Below, piece after piece: positions 1 through 9,815 of a stretch of DNA of 64,000 bases. Origin of the DNA: Streptomyces sp. WAC08241 (GTDB lineage: Bacteria; Actinomycetota; Actinomycetes; Streptomycetales; Streptomycetaceae); NCBI GenBank assembly GCA_007858575.1, contig CP042279.1, positions 4,466,501-4,530,500 on the forward strand, in the 5' to 3' direction. How positions within the stretch are numbered: position 1 is the stretch's first letter; every line of letters starts with the position of its first letter. The translations under genes were made by a program, and so were the position numbers. The notes beneath the pieces are model-generated. The model was not told where the DNA came from, ran no database searches, and worked only from the letters and a program-made list of their open reading frames with translations.

Positions 1-187
1 CCGTCGGGGATCTTGAGATCGGGGTCCTTCGCGTCGATCTCCACGCTGGGCACGCTGGAGGCCGACGGATACGGGTTGTCGTCTGCCGCCGCGGGCGGTG
101 CGAGGAGACCGAGCGCGAACGTTCCGGTGAGGGCGACACCGGCCGCGCGCGCGGCGGTCCGCCGGCTGCGGGTCAGGTCACGGTCAT
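1..187 (-). CDS. OmpA-family secreted protein of the Tad locus (N-terminus only)
   Basis: This is the 5' end of a minus-strand gene that runs off the left edge. After adding one C to an ACCTG run next to the start, the frame opens at the ATG at 187, overlapping the stop of the upstream lipoprotein (ATGA). It gives a basic N-terminus (TRSRRTAARAAG), a hydrophobic stretch, an AAADD cleavage-like site, then an acidic segment ending KDPDLKIPDG. Streptomyces Tad loci often end with an OmpA-like protein whose N-terminus looks like this. The peptidoglycan-binding OmpA domain would lie outside the window, so the family call is inferred from position and the DPDLK-type linker. Confidence 0.5.
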
Positions 188-783
188 CAGGAGATCTCAA
201 TCGTGCCGGTGGTGAAACCGGGAAGGTGAGGCCTACTTCGGTGGTGGTGTTCGGGGGGCGGGAACTGGGCGAAGAAGGGAAGGGCCTCGCCGGCTTCGAT
301 CAAGGAGGTGTACTTCGTGGTGGTCAGCGGACGGTTGTCCGTGTCACGCAGCACGTAGTAGCGCTTCTTCTCCTTGGAGTCCGTCAGGGTCATCGCTGCG
401 AGGGACCTGCCCGTCAGCGCGACATCCTGCTCCAGGCCGTTCCATTGAACAGGTGTGCTGTAACCGTCACCACCCGTGTTCTTGAACTCCCCGGTGACCG
501 TGAGGAAGCCGCCGGAGTCGCGCTTCGCTTCGTGGACCACCATCTCAAGGCCCTTCTCACCCTTGAAGGTGGCGAGGACCGTGCTGGTGTCCGGGTAGGT
601 TTTGCCGTCGTCGCTCTTTGTCGGCTCCTCCTTCCCCGGAGTCGGGGCCGAGGAAGAGGCGTTCCCTGCCCCTGCCCCTTCCCGTCCCTCGTCGCCGCAG
701 GCCGCGAGCGAGAAGGTAAGGGCCGCCGCCAACAGGGCAGCCGCGCCGGCTCGACGCGTCGTCCTCACATGCCGAATGCTCAT
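187..783 (-). CDS. Lipoprotein of unknown function in the Tad operon
   Basis: A 198-residue protein with a clear lipoprotein signal: basic start (MSIRHVRTTRR), hydrophobic core and the lipobox LAAC, with Cys near residue 29. A Gly/Ser/Glu-rich linker follows, then a beta-rich domain (about residues 60-198) with no family motif I recognise; its VTGEFKNTGGDGYSTP segment resembles DUF4352-type extracellular immunoglobulin-like domains, which is only a guess. The frame is intact. It lies 30 bases after the TadG-like gene and overlaps the next gene by ATGA, so it should be co-transcribed with the pilus genes and face the outside of the membrane where the pilus emerges. Confidence 0.75.
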   Translation of the reverse strand: MSIRHVRTTRRAGAAALLAAALTFSLAACGDEGREGAGAGNASSSAPTPGKEEPTKSDDGKTYPDTSTVLATFKGEKGLEMVVHEAKRDSGGFLTVTGEFKNTGGDGYSTPVQWNGLEQDVALTGRSLAAMTLTDSKEKKRYYVLRDTDNRPLTTTKYTSLIEAGEALPFFAQFPPPEHHHRSRPHLPGFTTGTIEIS

Positions 784-813
784 GAGTGGTGATTCCTTTG
801 CGTTCGTTCGCGG

Positions 814-1464
814 TCAGTCCTTGGCCAGGTGGACGTCGAACAGGTCCGCCATGTCCGGAAGGAGATCCAGTCTTGTCGGGTCGATGACCCACTTCTCGCC
901 GTCACAGAGGAACTGGCCCGGAGAGGGCTTCTCTTCTTCCTCGTCGGGGTCCTCGTCCTCGCCGTCCGCGGGTGGCTCCTCGGTGGCCTCGTTGGGTTCG
1001 AAACTGCACCGGGTCTCGACCACGGCCGTCGCCGTGGCCTCCGCGTACTTCCCCTCGGTCCCCTCGACGATGCTCTTGCCCACCGATTTCTCCGACTTGA
1101 CCTTCACCGTGACGCCCCAGCGCCCGTCCGCGAGAGGGGCACAGCCGATGCGCTGGGCGTCGTTCTCCGCGGCGAAGCGCGAGGCTTCGGCGCACCCGGC
1201 CTCCGGATTCCACACGTCTCCGTCGATGAGGTCCTTGAGCCAGTCCGGATCGAGGATGTGCAGGCGAAGGACGTCCTCCAGGCCGTCCCGGGACTCCTTG
1301 GCGGCGGCCAGCGCCGCGGCATCGGCCGCCGTCTGCGTCTCGTTGCGCCTGACGTCCGCCCGGCCGAACGCGAAGAACATCAACGCGAGAAAGAGCAGGC
1401 CGACGACCGCTGCGATGTACAGCGGTGCGGCCTGCCCCGAATCGCCGTGAAGGCGAGGCGTCAC
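814..1464 (-). CDS. TadG/TadE-like pilus-associated membrane protein
   Basis: A 216-residue protein starting at a GTG that overlaps the Flp pilin stop (GTGA). Residues 9-30 form a pilin-like segment (DSGQAAPLYIAAVVGLLFLAL) preceded by a short charged leader, the usual layout of TadE/TadG pseudopilins. Then come RNETQTAADAAALAAA, a typical TadG Putative-Flp-pilus N-terminal motif, a globular extracytoplasmic part with Cys pairs and a very acidic stretch (GEDEDPDEEEEKPS). It probably sits in the membrane and helps organise or anchor the pilus. The frame is intact. The acidic insert is unusual for such a short protein. Confidence 0.75.
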   Translation of the reverse strand: MTPRLHGDSGQAAPLYIAAVVGLLFLALMFFAFGRADVRRNETQTAADAAALAAAKESRDGLEDVLRLHILDPDWLKDLIDGDVWNPEAGCAEASRFAAENDAQRIGCAPLADGRWGVTVKVKSEKSVGKSIVEGTEGKYAEATATAVVETRCSFEPNEATEEPPADGEDEDPDEEEEKPSPGQFLCDGEKWVIDPTRLDLLPDMADLFDVHLAKD

Positions 1465-1691
1465 TTGATGACGCTGTTGATCTTCTCGGTGAACTTGTTG
1501 GCGATCGTGCTCCCCATGTCCGTCGCCAGCAGCGCCGCGAGGATCGCGACCACGAGGATCGTGATGCCGACGTACTCCATCGCGCCCTGCCCCCGGTCTC
1601 GGCGCTTCTGCAGAGCGTCGACGCGGGTGTTCACCCAGGAGCCGACGTAGACCTTGGCGGTGGTGGCGGCCTTCAGCGTGGTGTCGCTCAT
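1461..1691 (-). CDS. flp: Flp-type pilin subunit
   Basis: A 76-residue major pilin. The N-terminal 32 residues are a long leader (MSDTTLKAATTAKVYVGSW...), followed by DRGQGAMEYVGITILVVAILAALLATD: a Flp prepilin site (G followed by a Glu-Tyr pair) and one hydrophobic helix. The C-terminal tail is short (IANKFTEKINSVIK). A strong Shine-Dalgarno (GGGAGGGG) stands 6-7 bases before the ATG at 1691. The gene overlaps the next one by GTGA. The prepilin peptidase is not encoded nearby in this window. In the raw sequence the response-regulator frame reads straight into this gene, but that is explained by a lost C (see rejected items). Confidence 0.9.
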   Translation of the reverse strand: MSDTTLKAATTAKVYVGSWVNTRVDALQKRRDRGQGAMEYVGITILVVAILAALLATDMGSTIANKFTEKINSVIK

Positions 1692-1836
1692 GCTGTTCCC
1701 CTCCCGGTTCGGCCGGCCCGTGGCCGGTCTCGCTTCCGACACGAGGAACGTACGCCGGGGCGACGTCCCGGGCATGGGCCCCAGGGCCCAAGTACGGTCC
1801 CAAGCGGCCAGGTGGGCCCGCGGTTCCGTGGGGTGC

Positions 1837-2786
1837 TCAGTCATGGCGCGGCGCCCTCTCCGGGCGATGCCGTTCCAGCGGGCGATGGCCTCGCCCCGGC
1901 TGCCGGCGTCGAGCTTGGCGAAGATGCGGTTGATGTGGTTCTTGACGGTCTTCTGGCTGATGAAGCAGGTGGCGGCGATCTGCTGGTTGGTCATGCCCGA
2001 CGCGATCAGGTCCATCACCTCCGCCTCCCTCCGGCTCAGCTCGGACAGCACGGCCCCGTCGGCCTGGGGGCCCGGTGAAGACTGTCCCACATTCGCTTGC
2101 AGAAGCGAATGGGTTTGGGAAGATTGCGATCCTGGCTCAGTCGAGTCAACTTCCTGTAGTGCCTTCGCATTGGCGAAGAACTTGAGCCCGGCTGCTGTTC
2201 CTGCACGTATGCGGTTGCAGACGGTTGGTCGGGGACCGCGAACGCCCTCCCAAACCCTCCGGTAGGGCCGCCCGGGGCCCGGCCCTGGCGCGCCTCCCCG
2301 CAGCGACTCCAGGAGCGCGGCGGAGGCGGAGTGGGTGAAGTGGGCGGCCCCGTCTGGTGTCGCGTACGGCCTCCACCAACTGGTCGGCGGTGAACTCGCC
2401 GTGGACGAGGTAGCCGCCCGCGCCCAGGCGCAGGGCCTCGTGGACGATCTCGCTCTCCCTGCTGTACGTCATCATCAGCACCGGGGCGATCCGCACCAGG
2501 TGCGGTAGGGCCGAGATGCCGTCCACGCCGGGCATGCGGACGTCCAGGAGCACGACGTCGGGCCGGTGCCGGACCGTGGCCTCGTAGGCCTGGCGGCCGT
2601 CCGCGCTCTCCGCGACGACCTCGATGTCGTCGCGTCCGGAGAGCAGCACGCTCAGGCCGGCCCGTACGACGGTTGTCGTCGGCCACGACCACCCGTAGCG
2701 GTGTCGCGGCGACGGGCGGCCGGTCCGGCAGGGCGGGGAACCCTCCGGCAGGGGCGTGGGCCGGGGCCGGTCGTGTCGTCGGGCAT
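1837..2786 (-). CDS. NarL/LuxR-family response regulator in the Tad operon
   Basis: Receiver domain followed by a LuxR-type helix-turn-helix. Visible receiver motifs are VVVADDN (acid pocket), DVVLLDVRMPGVDG (phospho-Asp) and the GAGGYLVHGE region. The HTH is SRREAEVMDLIASGMTNQQIA and KTVKNHINRIFAKL. The likely start is the ATG at 2786 behind AGAGGAGG, just after the kinase stop. Three frame breaks are needed: near 2670 (AACC for AACCCC), near 2355, and near 1862, where one added C gives the ending APERAPRHD-stop. With its partner kinase it lies inside the pilus operon, so it probably controls pilus genes or is itself co-regulated with them. Confidence 0.85.
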
Positions 2787-2801
2787 GGTCGCGGCCTCCT
2801 C

Positions 2802-4183
2802 TCAGGGGCGGGGACGTCGGAAGGGTGCGGCCGCGTTCTGCAGGGCAGCGCCCTGGGCCCCGCGGGGCCCAGGGCGGAGACGAGGAGTTCGAGGCGTACC
2901 TCCGTGCCCCGAGCGGCGCGGCCCCGGCCGATCCGGATGCGGGCGCCGATGGACGCGGCCCGCTCGACCATGCCGACCAGGCCGAAGTGGCCGGCGCGCC
3001 TGAGGTCGTCGAGGGTGGTTCCGGCGGGCAGACCGACCCCGTCGTCGTACACGCTGATCCTCAGGACGTCGCCGACGACGCCGGCCGAGACCTCCAGCCG
3101 GGCCGGGCGGGCGTGCCGGTGGGCGTTCTCCATGGCCTCGCTCGCGATGGTCAGCACGTGGCGGGCGACGGCCTGCGGCACCGGCGGGACGGCGGTGGCG
3201 TCGAGGCGGCGGAAGGTCGTGCTGACGCCGCCGTACCGGCGCGAGAAGTCGGCGGCCCGTGCCTCCAGTTCGGACAGTACGTCCACTCCGCCGTCGAGGC
3301 CCGACTCGCGGCGCAGGTCCGAGAGCAGCTCCCGCGACTCGGCCGCCGCGCGCCGGGCCGCGCGGGCGACCAGTCCGGCCTGGTGCCTGACCGTGGCGGG
3401 ATCCACCCGCTCGGCCGAGCCGGCCAGTCCGTCGGCCGCCATCGCGAGTCCGTGCAGCGTCTTGGCGACGGAGTCGTGCATCTCGCGGGCGAGCCGGGCC
3501 CGTTCTCTCCACCGCCTCGTGGACGGCGAGGCGGGCCCGGGTCTCGGTCAGGGCGGTGGACGCGGCGCCGAAGCGCAGGAGCAGCCCGCGCAGGCTGGCG
3601 CCGACGGCACCGGCCATCAGGCACAGGCCGACGAGCAGCAGCGCCGACGCGTCGGCCTCGGCGGTGCTTCACGGCGTAGGCCGCCCCGAGGAGGGCGACC
3701 TGGCAGCCGGCGAACACGGCCCCGCCCCGCCAGCTATAGACGAGGCCGGCGAGGAGCGGCGTGCAGATCGTGACGTACGCGAGCGTGGAGTTCGGCGAGG
3801 CCGCGAAGAGCAGCAGCGCGCCGAAGAGCATGTCGAGCGCGAGCAGCCACGGGTGCCGGAGCAGGAAGGGCCCGAACCGCTCCCAGTCCCGCAGCAGGGC
3901 GTAGGACACCATGACGGTGACGAGGACGGCCGCGCCGATGATCCAGCTCCCGGGTCCCTCCGCGGCCTTGGCGAGGGCGAAGGGGTGGCCAGGGCGGTCA
4001 TGGCGAGCCTGAAGCCGAAGAGCTGCCGGCACAGCGCCTGGAGCGCGTTGATCTGGATCGGGATGCCGGGCGGGGGTCCGCGGGCCGGCGCCCGGTCCCG
4101 CCGTCGCCCCGCTGCCGCACGTCTGCGCTCGCTCCCGCGCCCGCGTCCACGGCCGCTCCGACGCCGCCCAGGTGGAGCGTCAT
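2802..4183 (-). CDS. NarL-type sensor histidine kinase in the Tad operon
   Basis: N-terminal region with about four or five membrane helices (IIGAAVLVTVMVSYALL, PWLLALDMLFGALLLFA, LAYVTICTPLLAGLVYSW), then a dimerisation/phosphoacceptor helix with REMHDSVAKTLHGL (His in MHDSV) and a HATPase_c domain with SEAMENAHRHA (N box) and YDDGVGLPAG (G box). This is the HisKA_3 layout that pairs with LuxR-type regulators. Frame breaks occur near 4075, 3983, 3662, 3505 (a lost GA in GAGAGAGA) and 2808. The start at ATG 4183 lies 70 bases after tadC. No extracellular sensing domain is visible, so the signal is probably sensed in or at the membrane. Confidence 0.8.
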
Positions 4184-4252
4184 GCGGTCGTCGCCGCCCC
4201 TCCCCGCGCCCTCGTCCCCGCTCCCGTTCCCGCTCCCGTCCCCGCACCGTCG

Positions 4253-5137
4253 TCAGCCCCCGAAGAGGGTGCCGAAGTCGACCTCGGAGGCGTAGTAGAA
4301 GCCCACCCCGATGAGGATCATGGTCGCGGGGAGCATGAAGCTCGTGACGAGGAGCGTGGCCTTCGGCACGGCCTTGGACGCCTTCTGGCGGGCGGCCTGC
4401 GCGTCGGTGCGGCGCATGTCGGTCGCGATCTGGATGAGGGTGTCGACGATGGGGCGCCGAGCTCCTCCCCCGCTGGAGGGCGGAGACGAACATCGACACC
4501 TGCTCGGAGTCGTTCCGCCTGCGCAGCTCGTCGAACGCCTGGCGGCGGCTCATGCCCATGTCCATCTGGCGCAGGGTGATCCTGAGTTCGTCCGCCCAGG
4601 GCCCTGGTACTTCTCCGCGACGCGTTCCATCGCCTGGCGGAAGCCGAGTCCGGCGGAGACGACGACGGCGAGGACGTCGAGGAAGTCGGGGAGCGTGCGC
4701 TCGATGTTCTCCTTCCGCTTCCGCAGGGCGAAGCGGATGAGGGCGTCCGTCCAGAAGAAGCCGTAGACGGCGAACACGACGGCGAGCACGACCTGGCCGT
4801 TGGCCAGCATGGAGAACGCGGCGGCCCCGCCGAAGGCCGTGTAGACGGCCTTGCGGGCGGCGTAGCGGTCGACGGTCATGCCGTTCGGGTTCCCGGCGAG
4901 GTCGAGCTTGCGCCGCATGGCGTCGACCCGCTTGGGGCCCATCATCCTCAGCACGCGCGGCGCGTGCCGCATGCCCATCCGGTCGATGGCGGAGCCGGCG
5001 GCGGTGGTGCGCGAGGCGCCGGACTCCAGGGCCAGCACGAGGTCGGAGGGGAGCTTGGCGTCGGCCCGGTACATCCGTACGCCCTGGAAGACGCCCCAGA
5101 CCGCGAGGCCGAAGATCAGGGAGAGCAGCAGATCCAT
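4253..5137 (-). CDS. tadC: TadC-like type II/IV secretion membrane platform protein
   Basis: T2SSF-domain inner-membrane platform protein of the Tad system. The N-terminus is a membrane helix (MDLLLSLIFGLAVWGVFQG), followed by a cytoplasmic part with RKLDLAGNPNGM and a second membrane pair (AAAFSMLANGQVVLAVVFAVYG). The T2SSF signature is visible as LPDFLDVLAVVVSAGLGFRQAMERVAEKY, and MSRRQAFDELRRRNDSEQVSMFVSALQ follows in another frame. Breaks lie near 4610 and 4460; the corrected end is an LFGG-stop at 4253. It works with TadB and the CpaF ATPase to drive pilin assembly. Confidence 0.8.
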
Positions 5138-5154
5138 GGTGGTGTCCCCGCCCT

Positions 5155-6087
5155 TCAGGTACGGATCTTGGTGAGTCGGGTGATGAGGAAGAAGCCGAGC
5201 CCGTAGAGGCCGGCGGAGACGACGACGGCGATCTTCCCGCCGGTCGCGGCCGTCATGTCGTCCAGGGCTCCCGCCCGCATGCCGTTGATGACGAGGAGGA
5301 AGCCCACGCCGAGGACGGGGACCATGACCGCCGTCATCCTGACCTGCGAGAGGATCGTCCTGACCTCGCGCCGGGTCTCCTTGCGCCCTCCAGCGTGTCG
5401 GTGAGGTTGCGCAGGAGGTGACGATCGTGCCGCCCGCCCGGCTGGACAGGATGAGGGTGGTGAGCAGCACGGTGAGTTCGCGCGACGGCAGGCGTTCGCC
5501 GAGCTCGTTGAGCGCGTCCTCCAGGGAGCGGCCGACGGCGAGCTGGTCGGCGACGCGGCGGAGTTCCTCCCGCGCGGGTCCTCCAGCTCCTCGCAGGCCA
5601 TCGCGAGGGCGGTGCGCAGCGCCAGGCCGGCCTGGGTGGCGTTGGCGAGGAGCCGGGTGAGCTCGGGAAGCTGGTTGATGAAGGCCTCGGTCCGCTTCTG
5701 GATCTGCGCGTTGAGGAACGCGTTGCCGCCCCAGAGGCCGATGACGACGGCGAGGAGGCCGAAGAAGGGGCGAAGACCGTCGTGACGACGAAGTACACGG
5801 CGAGGAGCGCGCCGGCCACGTAGACGGCGTACTCGCCGGGGTGAGGTCGAGGCCGGTCGCGGCCAGCTTGCGCTCGATGTTCCGGCCGAGCGTGGTCCTG
5901 CGCAGCCGCCGGTCGACGGCGGTGAACCGCCGGTGCCGTCCCCGCCCTCCGCCGGCCCCGTCTGGGACATCCGCCGGTAGAGCTCCTCCTGGTGGGCCCT
6001 GCCCGACGAGAAGCTGTGCACGCCGATGACGGTGAGCACGCAGGCGAGCAGGGTGACCCCGATCGTCAGGAGCGGGAGATTGTCCAT
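5155..6087 (-). CDS. tadB: TadB-like type II/IV secretion membrane platform protein
   Basis: First of the two T2SSF-type platform proteins. It starts at ATG 6087 with one membrane helix (LLTIGVTLLACVLTVIGVHSF). Further conserved parts appear in shifted frames: LLAVVIGLWGGNAFL, then QLPELTRLLANATQAGLALRTALAMACEELEDP, the T2SSF core, and a C-terminal pair of helices (MTAVMVPVLGVGFLLVINGM, VVVSAGLYGLGFFLITRLT). Frame breaks lie near 5930, 5840, 5770, 5578, 5420 and 5395. It ends 17 bases before tadC, as expected for a translationally coupled tadB-tadC pair. Confidence 0.8.
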   Translation of the reverse strand: MDNLPLLTIGVTLLACVLTVIGVHSFSSGRAHQEELYRRMSQTGPAEGGDGTGGSPPSTGGCAGPRSAGTSSASWPRPASTSPRRVRRLRGRRAPRRVLRRHDGLRPFFGLLAVVIGLWGGNAFLNAQIQKRTEAFINQLPELTRLLANATQAGLALRTALAMACEELEDPRGRNSAASPTSSPSAAPWRTRSTSSANACRRANSPCCSPPSSCPAGRAARSSPPAQPHRHAGGRKETRREVRTILSQVRMTAVMVPVLGVGFLLVINGMRAGALDDMTAATGGKIAVVVSAGLYGLGFFLITRLTKIRT

Positions 6088-6186
6088 GTCGGGCGGGAAC
6101 CTTCTGGGTGGGCGGCGGACGGGACGGCGGCGGTGGGCCGGCTTACGGGGTTACGGGGGCGATAGCGGTGGCGGTGGCGGACCGGC

Positions 6187-7568
6187 TTACGGGGAGGGTG
6201 GCGGCGGGCCGGTCACGGGGAACGCCGCGGCGGGCCTGTCACGGCGACCTCCGTACGGCGAGCTGGTCGTCCGACCGGGCGACGCCGAACGCGGCGGGAT
6301 GGGTTCGCTCCTCATGTAGAGGCGCTCGGCGATGCGGAGCGGCAGCGGGTGGTACGCGAAGGAGCCGTACACCCGGCCGTCGGGGCCAGGGGCTGGGCGT
6401 TGAAGCGGCAGACCGAGACGATCCGGTAGTCCTCGCGGCCGTGGGAGTCGACGACGGCGATCTCGGTGACGCGCCGGGAGCCGTCGGCGTGCCGGGTGAG
6501 CTGGACGATGACGTCCACGGCGCTGTTGATCTGGTCCTTGATCGCCACGAAGGGGATCTCCACCTCGGACATGGACGCCAGGGTCTGGAGCCGCATCAGG
6601 GCGTCCTCGGCGCTGTTCGCGTGGACGGTGGCGAGGGAGCCGTCGTGGCCGGTCGACATCGCCTGGAGCATGTCGAGCGTCTCGCCGCCGCGGACCTCAC
6701 CGACGATGATGCGGTCGGGGCGCATGCGCAGGGAGTTGCGGACCAGGTCGCGGATGCTGATGCGGCCCTTGCCTCGACGTTCGCCGGGCGGCTCTCCAGG
6801 GTGATGACGTGGGGCTGCTGGAGCCGGAGTTCGGCGGAGTCCTCGATCGTGACGATGCGCTCGCCCTCGGGGATGAGGCCGGAGAGGGCGTTGAGCAGGG
6901 TGGTCTTCCCCGTGCCGGTGGCGCCGGAGACGATGACGTTGAACCTGGCCCGGACCAGGCCGGCGAGCAGCAGCATCATCTGCTCGTCGAGCGAGCCCAG
7001 GCCGATCATCTCGGCCAGGGTGAAGGCGCGGGGAAGCGGCGGATGGTGAGGATGGGGCCGGTCAGCGAGAGCGGCGGGATGATGACGTTGACGCGCTCGC
7101 CGGAGGGGAGCGGGCGTCGACCATCGGTTCGCCTCGTCCACCCGCCGGTTGACGGTGGAGACGATGCGCTCGATGGTCTGCATGAGCTGCTCGTTGGACG
7201 AGAAGCGCAGGGGAGCTGTTCGAGCCGGCCGCCGCGCTCGACGAAGACCTGGTCGGCGCCGTTGACCATGATCTCGCTGACGGAGGCGTCTTCGAGCAGG
7301 GGCTCCAGGATGCCGAGGCCGAGGGCCTCGTCGACGACCCGGCGGATGAGCTGGGCGCGTTCGACCGTGGAGAGGACCGGGCCCTCACGGCTGATGATGT
7401 GGCCGAGGACGCGCTCCAGACGGATCCGGCGGTCGGCGGCGGCCAGCGCGGACATCTCCGCGAGGTCGATCTCCTCCAGGAGCTTGGCGCGGTAGACGCC
7501 CACGAGGACGTCGCCTCGTCGTGGCCGCTGTGCGGCTCGGGGCTGTTGATGCGTGCCCTCAAGCTCAT
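6187..7568 (-). CDS. cpaF: CpaF/TadA-type secretion ATPase
   Basis: Hexameric ATPase that powers the Tad pilus. Visible motifs: the N-terminal domain LEPLLEDASVSEIMVNGADQVFVERGGRL, Walker A GATGTGKTTLLNAL, Asp box VTIEDSAELRLQQPHV, MRPDRIIVGEVRGGETLDML (Walker B region) and the His box STGHDGSLATVHANS. The C-terminus (VYGSFAYHPLPLRIAERLY) is followed by an Arg/Pro/Ser-rich tail to the TAA at 6187. The start is ATG 7568. Frame breaks lie near 7515, 7212, 7110, 7037, 6773 (GAGGCAAG where GAGGGCAAG is expected) and 6390. About 100 bases with a repeated CCGGCTTACGGGG motif (6138, 6182) overlap the gene end and separate it from tadB. Confidence 0.9.
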
Positions 7569-7656
7569 GTCGTCGACTCCTCGGCTTCTCTGGCTTCCAC
7601 CGCCCGCGTACGGGCGGTCCATCACGGGTTCCGGGACCGGTGGTGCGGCGGCGGGG

Positions 7657-8061
7657 TCAGTCGGCGGGCATCGTGGCGCTCTTCTCGGCGGTGCCGAAGT
7701 CGATGCCGGGCACCACGGACGGGATCTCGACCGTGACGGTGATGGTGACCCCGTCGCCCCAGTCGTTCGGCAGGGCACGGGTGCCGTCGGCGAGCCAGCC
7801 GGACACGGCCTCCTGGGCGGCCTGCTGGGCGGTCATCTCGGCGTCGGGGTCGGCCTCCACGCGGGCCGCGGCGCGGGCGGCCGTGCCGGCCTGCTGGGCG
7901 GCGAAGGCGCCGAGGCCGAGCTGGACCACGAGCAGGCCGACGAGGAGGAGGACGGGGAGCCAGCCGAGGAACTCCAGGGCCGCCTGGCCCCGGTCGTCCT
8001 TCCGCGAACCGGCCCGAGCGGTACGGGGGTACGTGACAGGGGTGTGCGCGCTGGTGTCCAC
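7657..8061 (-). CDS. TadE-like pseudopilin
   Basis: An intact 134-residue protein from a GTG at 8061. A 20-residue basic leader is followed by DDRGQAALEFLGWLPVLLLVGLLVVQLGLGAFAA, a TadE-type pilin-like membrane segment with the conserved Glu at +5 relative to the processed Gly/Gln. The remainder is a small extracytoplasmic domain (AAQEAVSGWLADGTRALPNDWG, then beta-rich VTITVTVEIPSVVPG). It lies next to a second TadE-like gene and upstream of cpaF. Such minor pilins probably prime or cap the Flp fibre; the exact role of each copy in Streptomyces is not known. Confidence 0.8.
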   Translation of the reverse strand: MDTSAHTPVTYPRTARAGSRKDDRGQAALEFLGWLPVLLLVGLLVVQLGLGAFAAQQAGTAARAAARVEADPDAEMTAQQAAQEAVSGWLADGTRALPNDWGDGVTITVTVEIPSVVPGIDFGTAEKSATMPAD

Positions 8062-8064
8062 GGC

Positions 8065-8451
8065 TCAGTCCCCTCCTTCGCCGCGGCGGCGCGGCCCTTG
8101 ACGGGGATCGGGAGGCTCGGGCCACCGGGGAACAGGATCGGCACGTCGACGGAGACCGTGGCCTTCACGAGGACCCCTCCGCCGAGCAGGAGAACCTGGC
8201 CCCTTGCCACTCCTGCGGCAGGTCCTCCCGGCCGACGGAGTCGCAGTCCCCCATGTCCCCGGAGGCCGCCGCCGCGCGCACCCCCGGTCCGCCGCGTTCC
8301 CCGCCAGGACGAAGGTGTAGCCGACGAGGGCGCACTGCCAGAGGACGGCCAGCGTCAGCAGGATCAGCGGGAAGGTGCCCGTGAACTCGACGCTGAGCTG
8401 GCCGCGGTCGTCGTGGACCCGGTCCCGCCGCCGTATCTCCGCCACTTCCAT
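8065..8451 (-). CDS. TadE-like pseudopilin (second copy)
   Basis: Starts at ATG 8451 with MEVAEIRRRDRVHDDRGQLSVEFTGTFPLILLTLAVLWQCALVGYTFVLAGNAADRG in outline: a charged leader, then a TadE pilin-like helix. The rest lies in other frames: RAAAASGDMGDCDSVGREDLPQEW, then FSCSAEG, then VKATVSVDVPILFPGGPSLPIPVKGRAAAAKEG and the stop at 8065. Breaks are near 8283 (five Gs where six are expected) and 8195. It contains two Cys in the soluble part. The stop lies three bases before the next GTG, so the two TadE-like genes are coupled. Confidence 0.75.
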   Translation of the reverse strand: MEVAEIRRRDRVHDDRGQLSVEFTGTFPLILLTLAVLWQCALVGYTFVLAGNAADRGCARRRPPGTWGTATPSAGRTCRRSGKGPGSPARRRGPREGHGLRRRADPVPRWPEPPDPRQGPRRRGEGGD

Positions 8452-8553
8452 GGTCCGCCGTTCCCCTCGGTTCCGCTGCCCACGTCTCCGTCCACCGACA
8501 TCCCTGCCCGCTCGGGCGCCCGCCCACGTCCCCGCCCGTTCACGTCTCCGTCG

Positions 8554-9808
8554 TCACGGCCGTGACCTGCGCAGGCCGAACGATCCCCGGTCCCGGTCGC
8601 CGCGTCCCCGTCCCCGCGTTCGCCCGCCGCGGGCTTCACCAGGCCCAGTTCGCCGGCAAGGGCCCATATCGCCTGCTTCACCACCGACTTGGCCTCCAGA
8701 TCCTGTATCCGGCCCGCGTCCACGACGGACTGCAACTCCTTGAAGTGGGACGGGACCGTGGTCCGCGCGACCCGGGTCCCGGTGATCCGCTCGACGAGCG
8801 GCGGCTGGATCTCGGTGTTCCGGGTGTAGCGGTTGACGACCGTGACCGTCTCCTCCGCCTTGCGGATCTGGAGCCGTTCCCAGAGCCGGACCATGCGCTT
8901 GGCGGCCCGTACGGTGATCACGTCGGGCGTGGCCACGAGGACGCCGGTGTCCGCCATCTCGATCGCGGCGGCGTTCGCGCCGTTCATCGCGGTGCCGCAG
9001 TCGATGACGACGACCTCGTACCTGTGCCGGAGCGCGCTGACCGTCTGCCGTACGGCGCGGTCGTCGACCTCTCGGCCCGCTCCCCTCCGCGGGCGCGAGC
9101 AGCAGGGAGAGTCCGCCGACCTTGCTCTGGTCGCCGGAGTAGACGACGTCCTGGAGCACGCGGGGCGTGACGTCCTGGATGCCCGCCAGGTCGACCACGG
9201 AGCGGCGGTGCTGGACGTCGACGTACGAGGCCACGTCGCCGGCCTGGAGGTCCAGGTCGGCGAGGACGGTGCTCATGCCGGAGGCGCGGGCCGCCAGGGC
9301 GAGCTGGACGGCGATCAGGGTGGTGCCGACGCCACCCTTCGCGCCGCTGACCGTGACGACCCTGCCGCCGACCCCGCCCGTGACCTCGCCGGCGTTGCCG
9401 AGGTGCCGGCGCACGCCGGTGGCCCAGACGGCGGCGGCCTGCACGCGGCCGGCCAGTTCCTCGTAGCTGAGCGGGAGGGCGACCAGCCGCGGGCGCCGGA
9501 GTCCATGGCCGCGGCGAACAGGACGGGGCTCGCGTCGGCGGTGACGAGGACGACGCCGACCGCGGGGAAGCGGAGGGCGACCTCGCGGATCAGTTCCAGG
9601 GCGGGCACCGGCCGATCCGTTCGTGCACGAGCACGACCTCGGGCAGTTCGTCGAGGGACTCGCCGGCGAGCTGGGCGAGGGTGTCGACGAGCTGTGTGGA
9701 GTCACCGACCGGCGCCGCGGGCTCCGCTTCCGGGAGCTGGCTGAGCAGGGTGGTGATGGACCGGGCGGCGTCGGCGTCGCCGACGGCCGGAAGGATCCTG
9801 GTCGTCAT
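8554..9808 (-). CDS. cpaE: CpaE/TadZ-like MinD-type ATPase, pilus localisation
   Basis: Two-domain protein: an N-terminal receiver-like region (MTTRILPAVGDADAARSI..., LPEVVLVHERIG, FPAVGVVLVTADASPVLFAAAMDSGARG) and a C-terminal ParA/MinD ATPase with deviant Walker A VTVSGAKGGVGTTLIAVQLA, Walker A' TVLADLDLQAGD and downstream MNGANAAAIEMADTGVLVATPDVITVRAAKR. The end is probably DRGSFGLRRSRP-stop at 8554. Breaks lie near 9612, 9492, 9080 and 8640. TadZ/CpaE proteins place the pilus machinery in the cell. The start ATG at 9808 follows cpaB by seven bases. Confidence 0.85.
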
Positions 9809-9815
9809 CCGGACC

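Noticed and set aside
13..1650. Long plus-strand open frames opposite the lipoprotein and TadG-like genes
   Set aside because: They are antisense shadows of high-GC coding sequence with Arg/Gly/Val-rich, motif-free translations. The minus-strand frames carry signal peptides, a lipobox and pilin motifs.
1461..2090. LuxR-type DNA-binding domain fused in frame to the Flp pilin
   Set aside because: Adding one C in GCCCGGAGAG near 1862 gives a normal regulator ending (APERAPRHD-stop at 1837), and the pilin has its own strong ribosome site and ATG at 1691.
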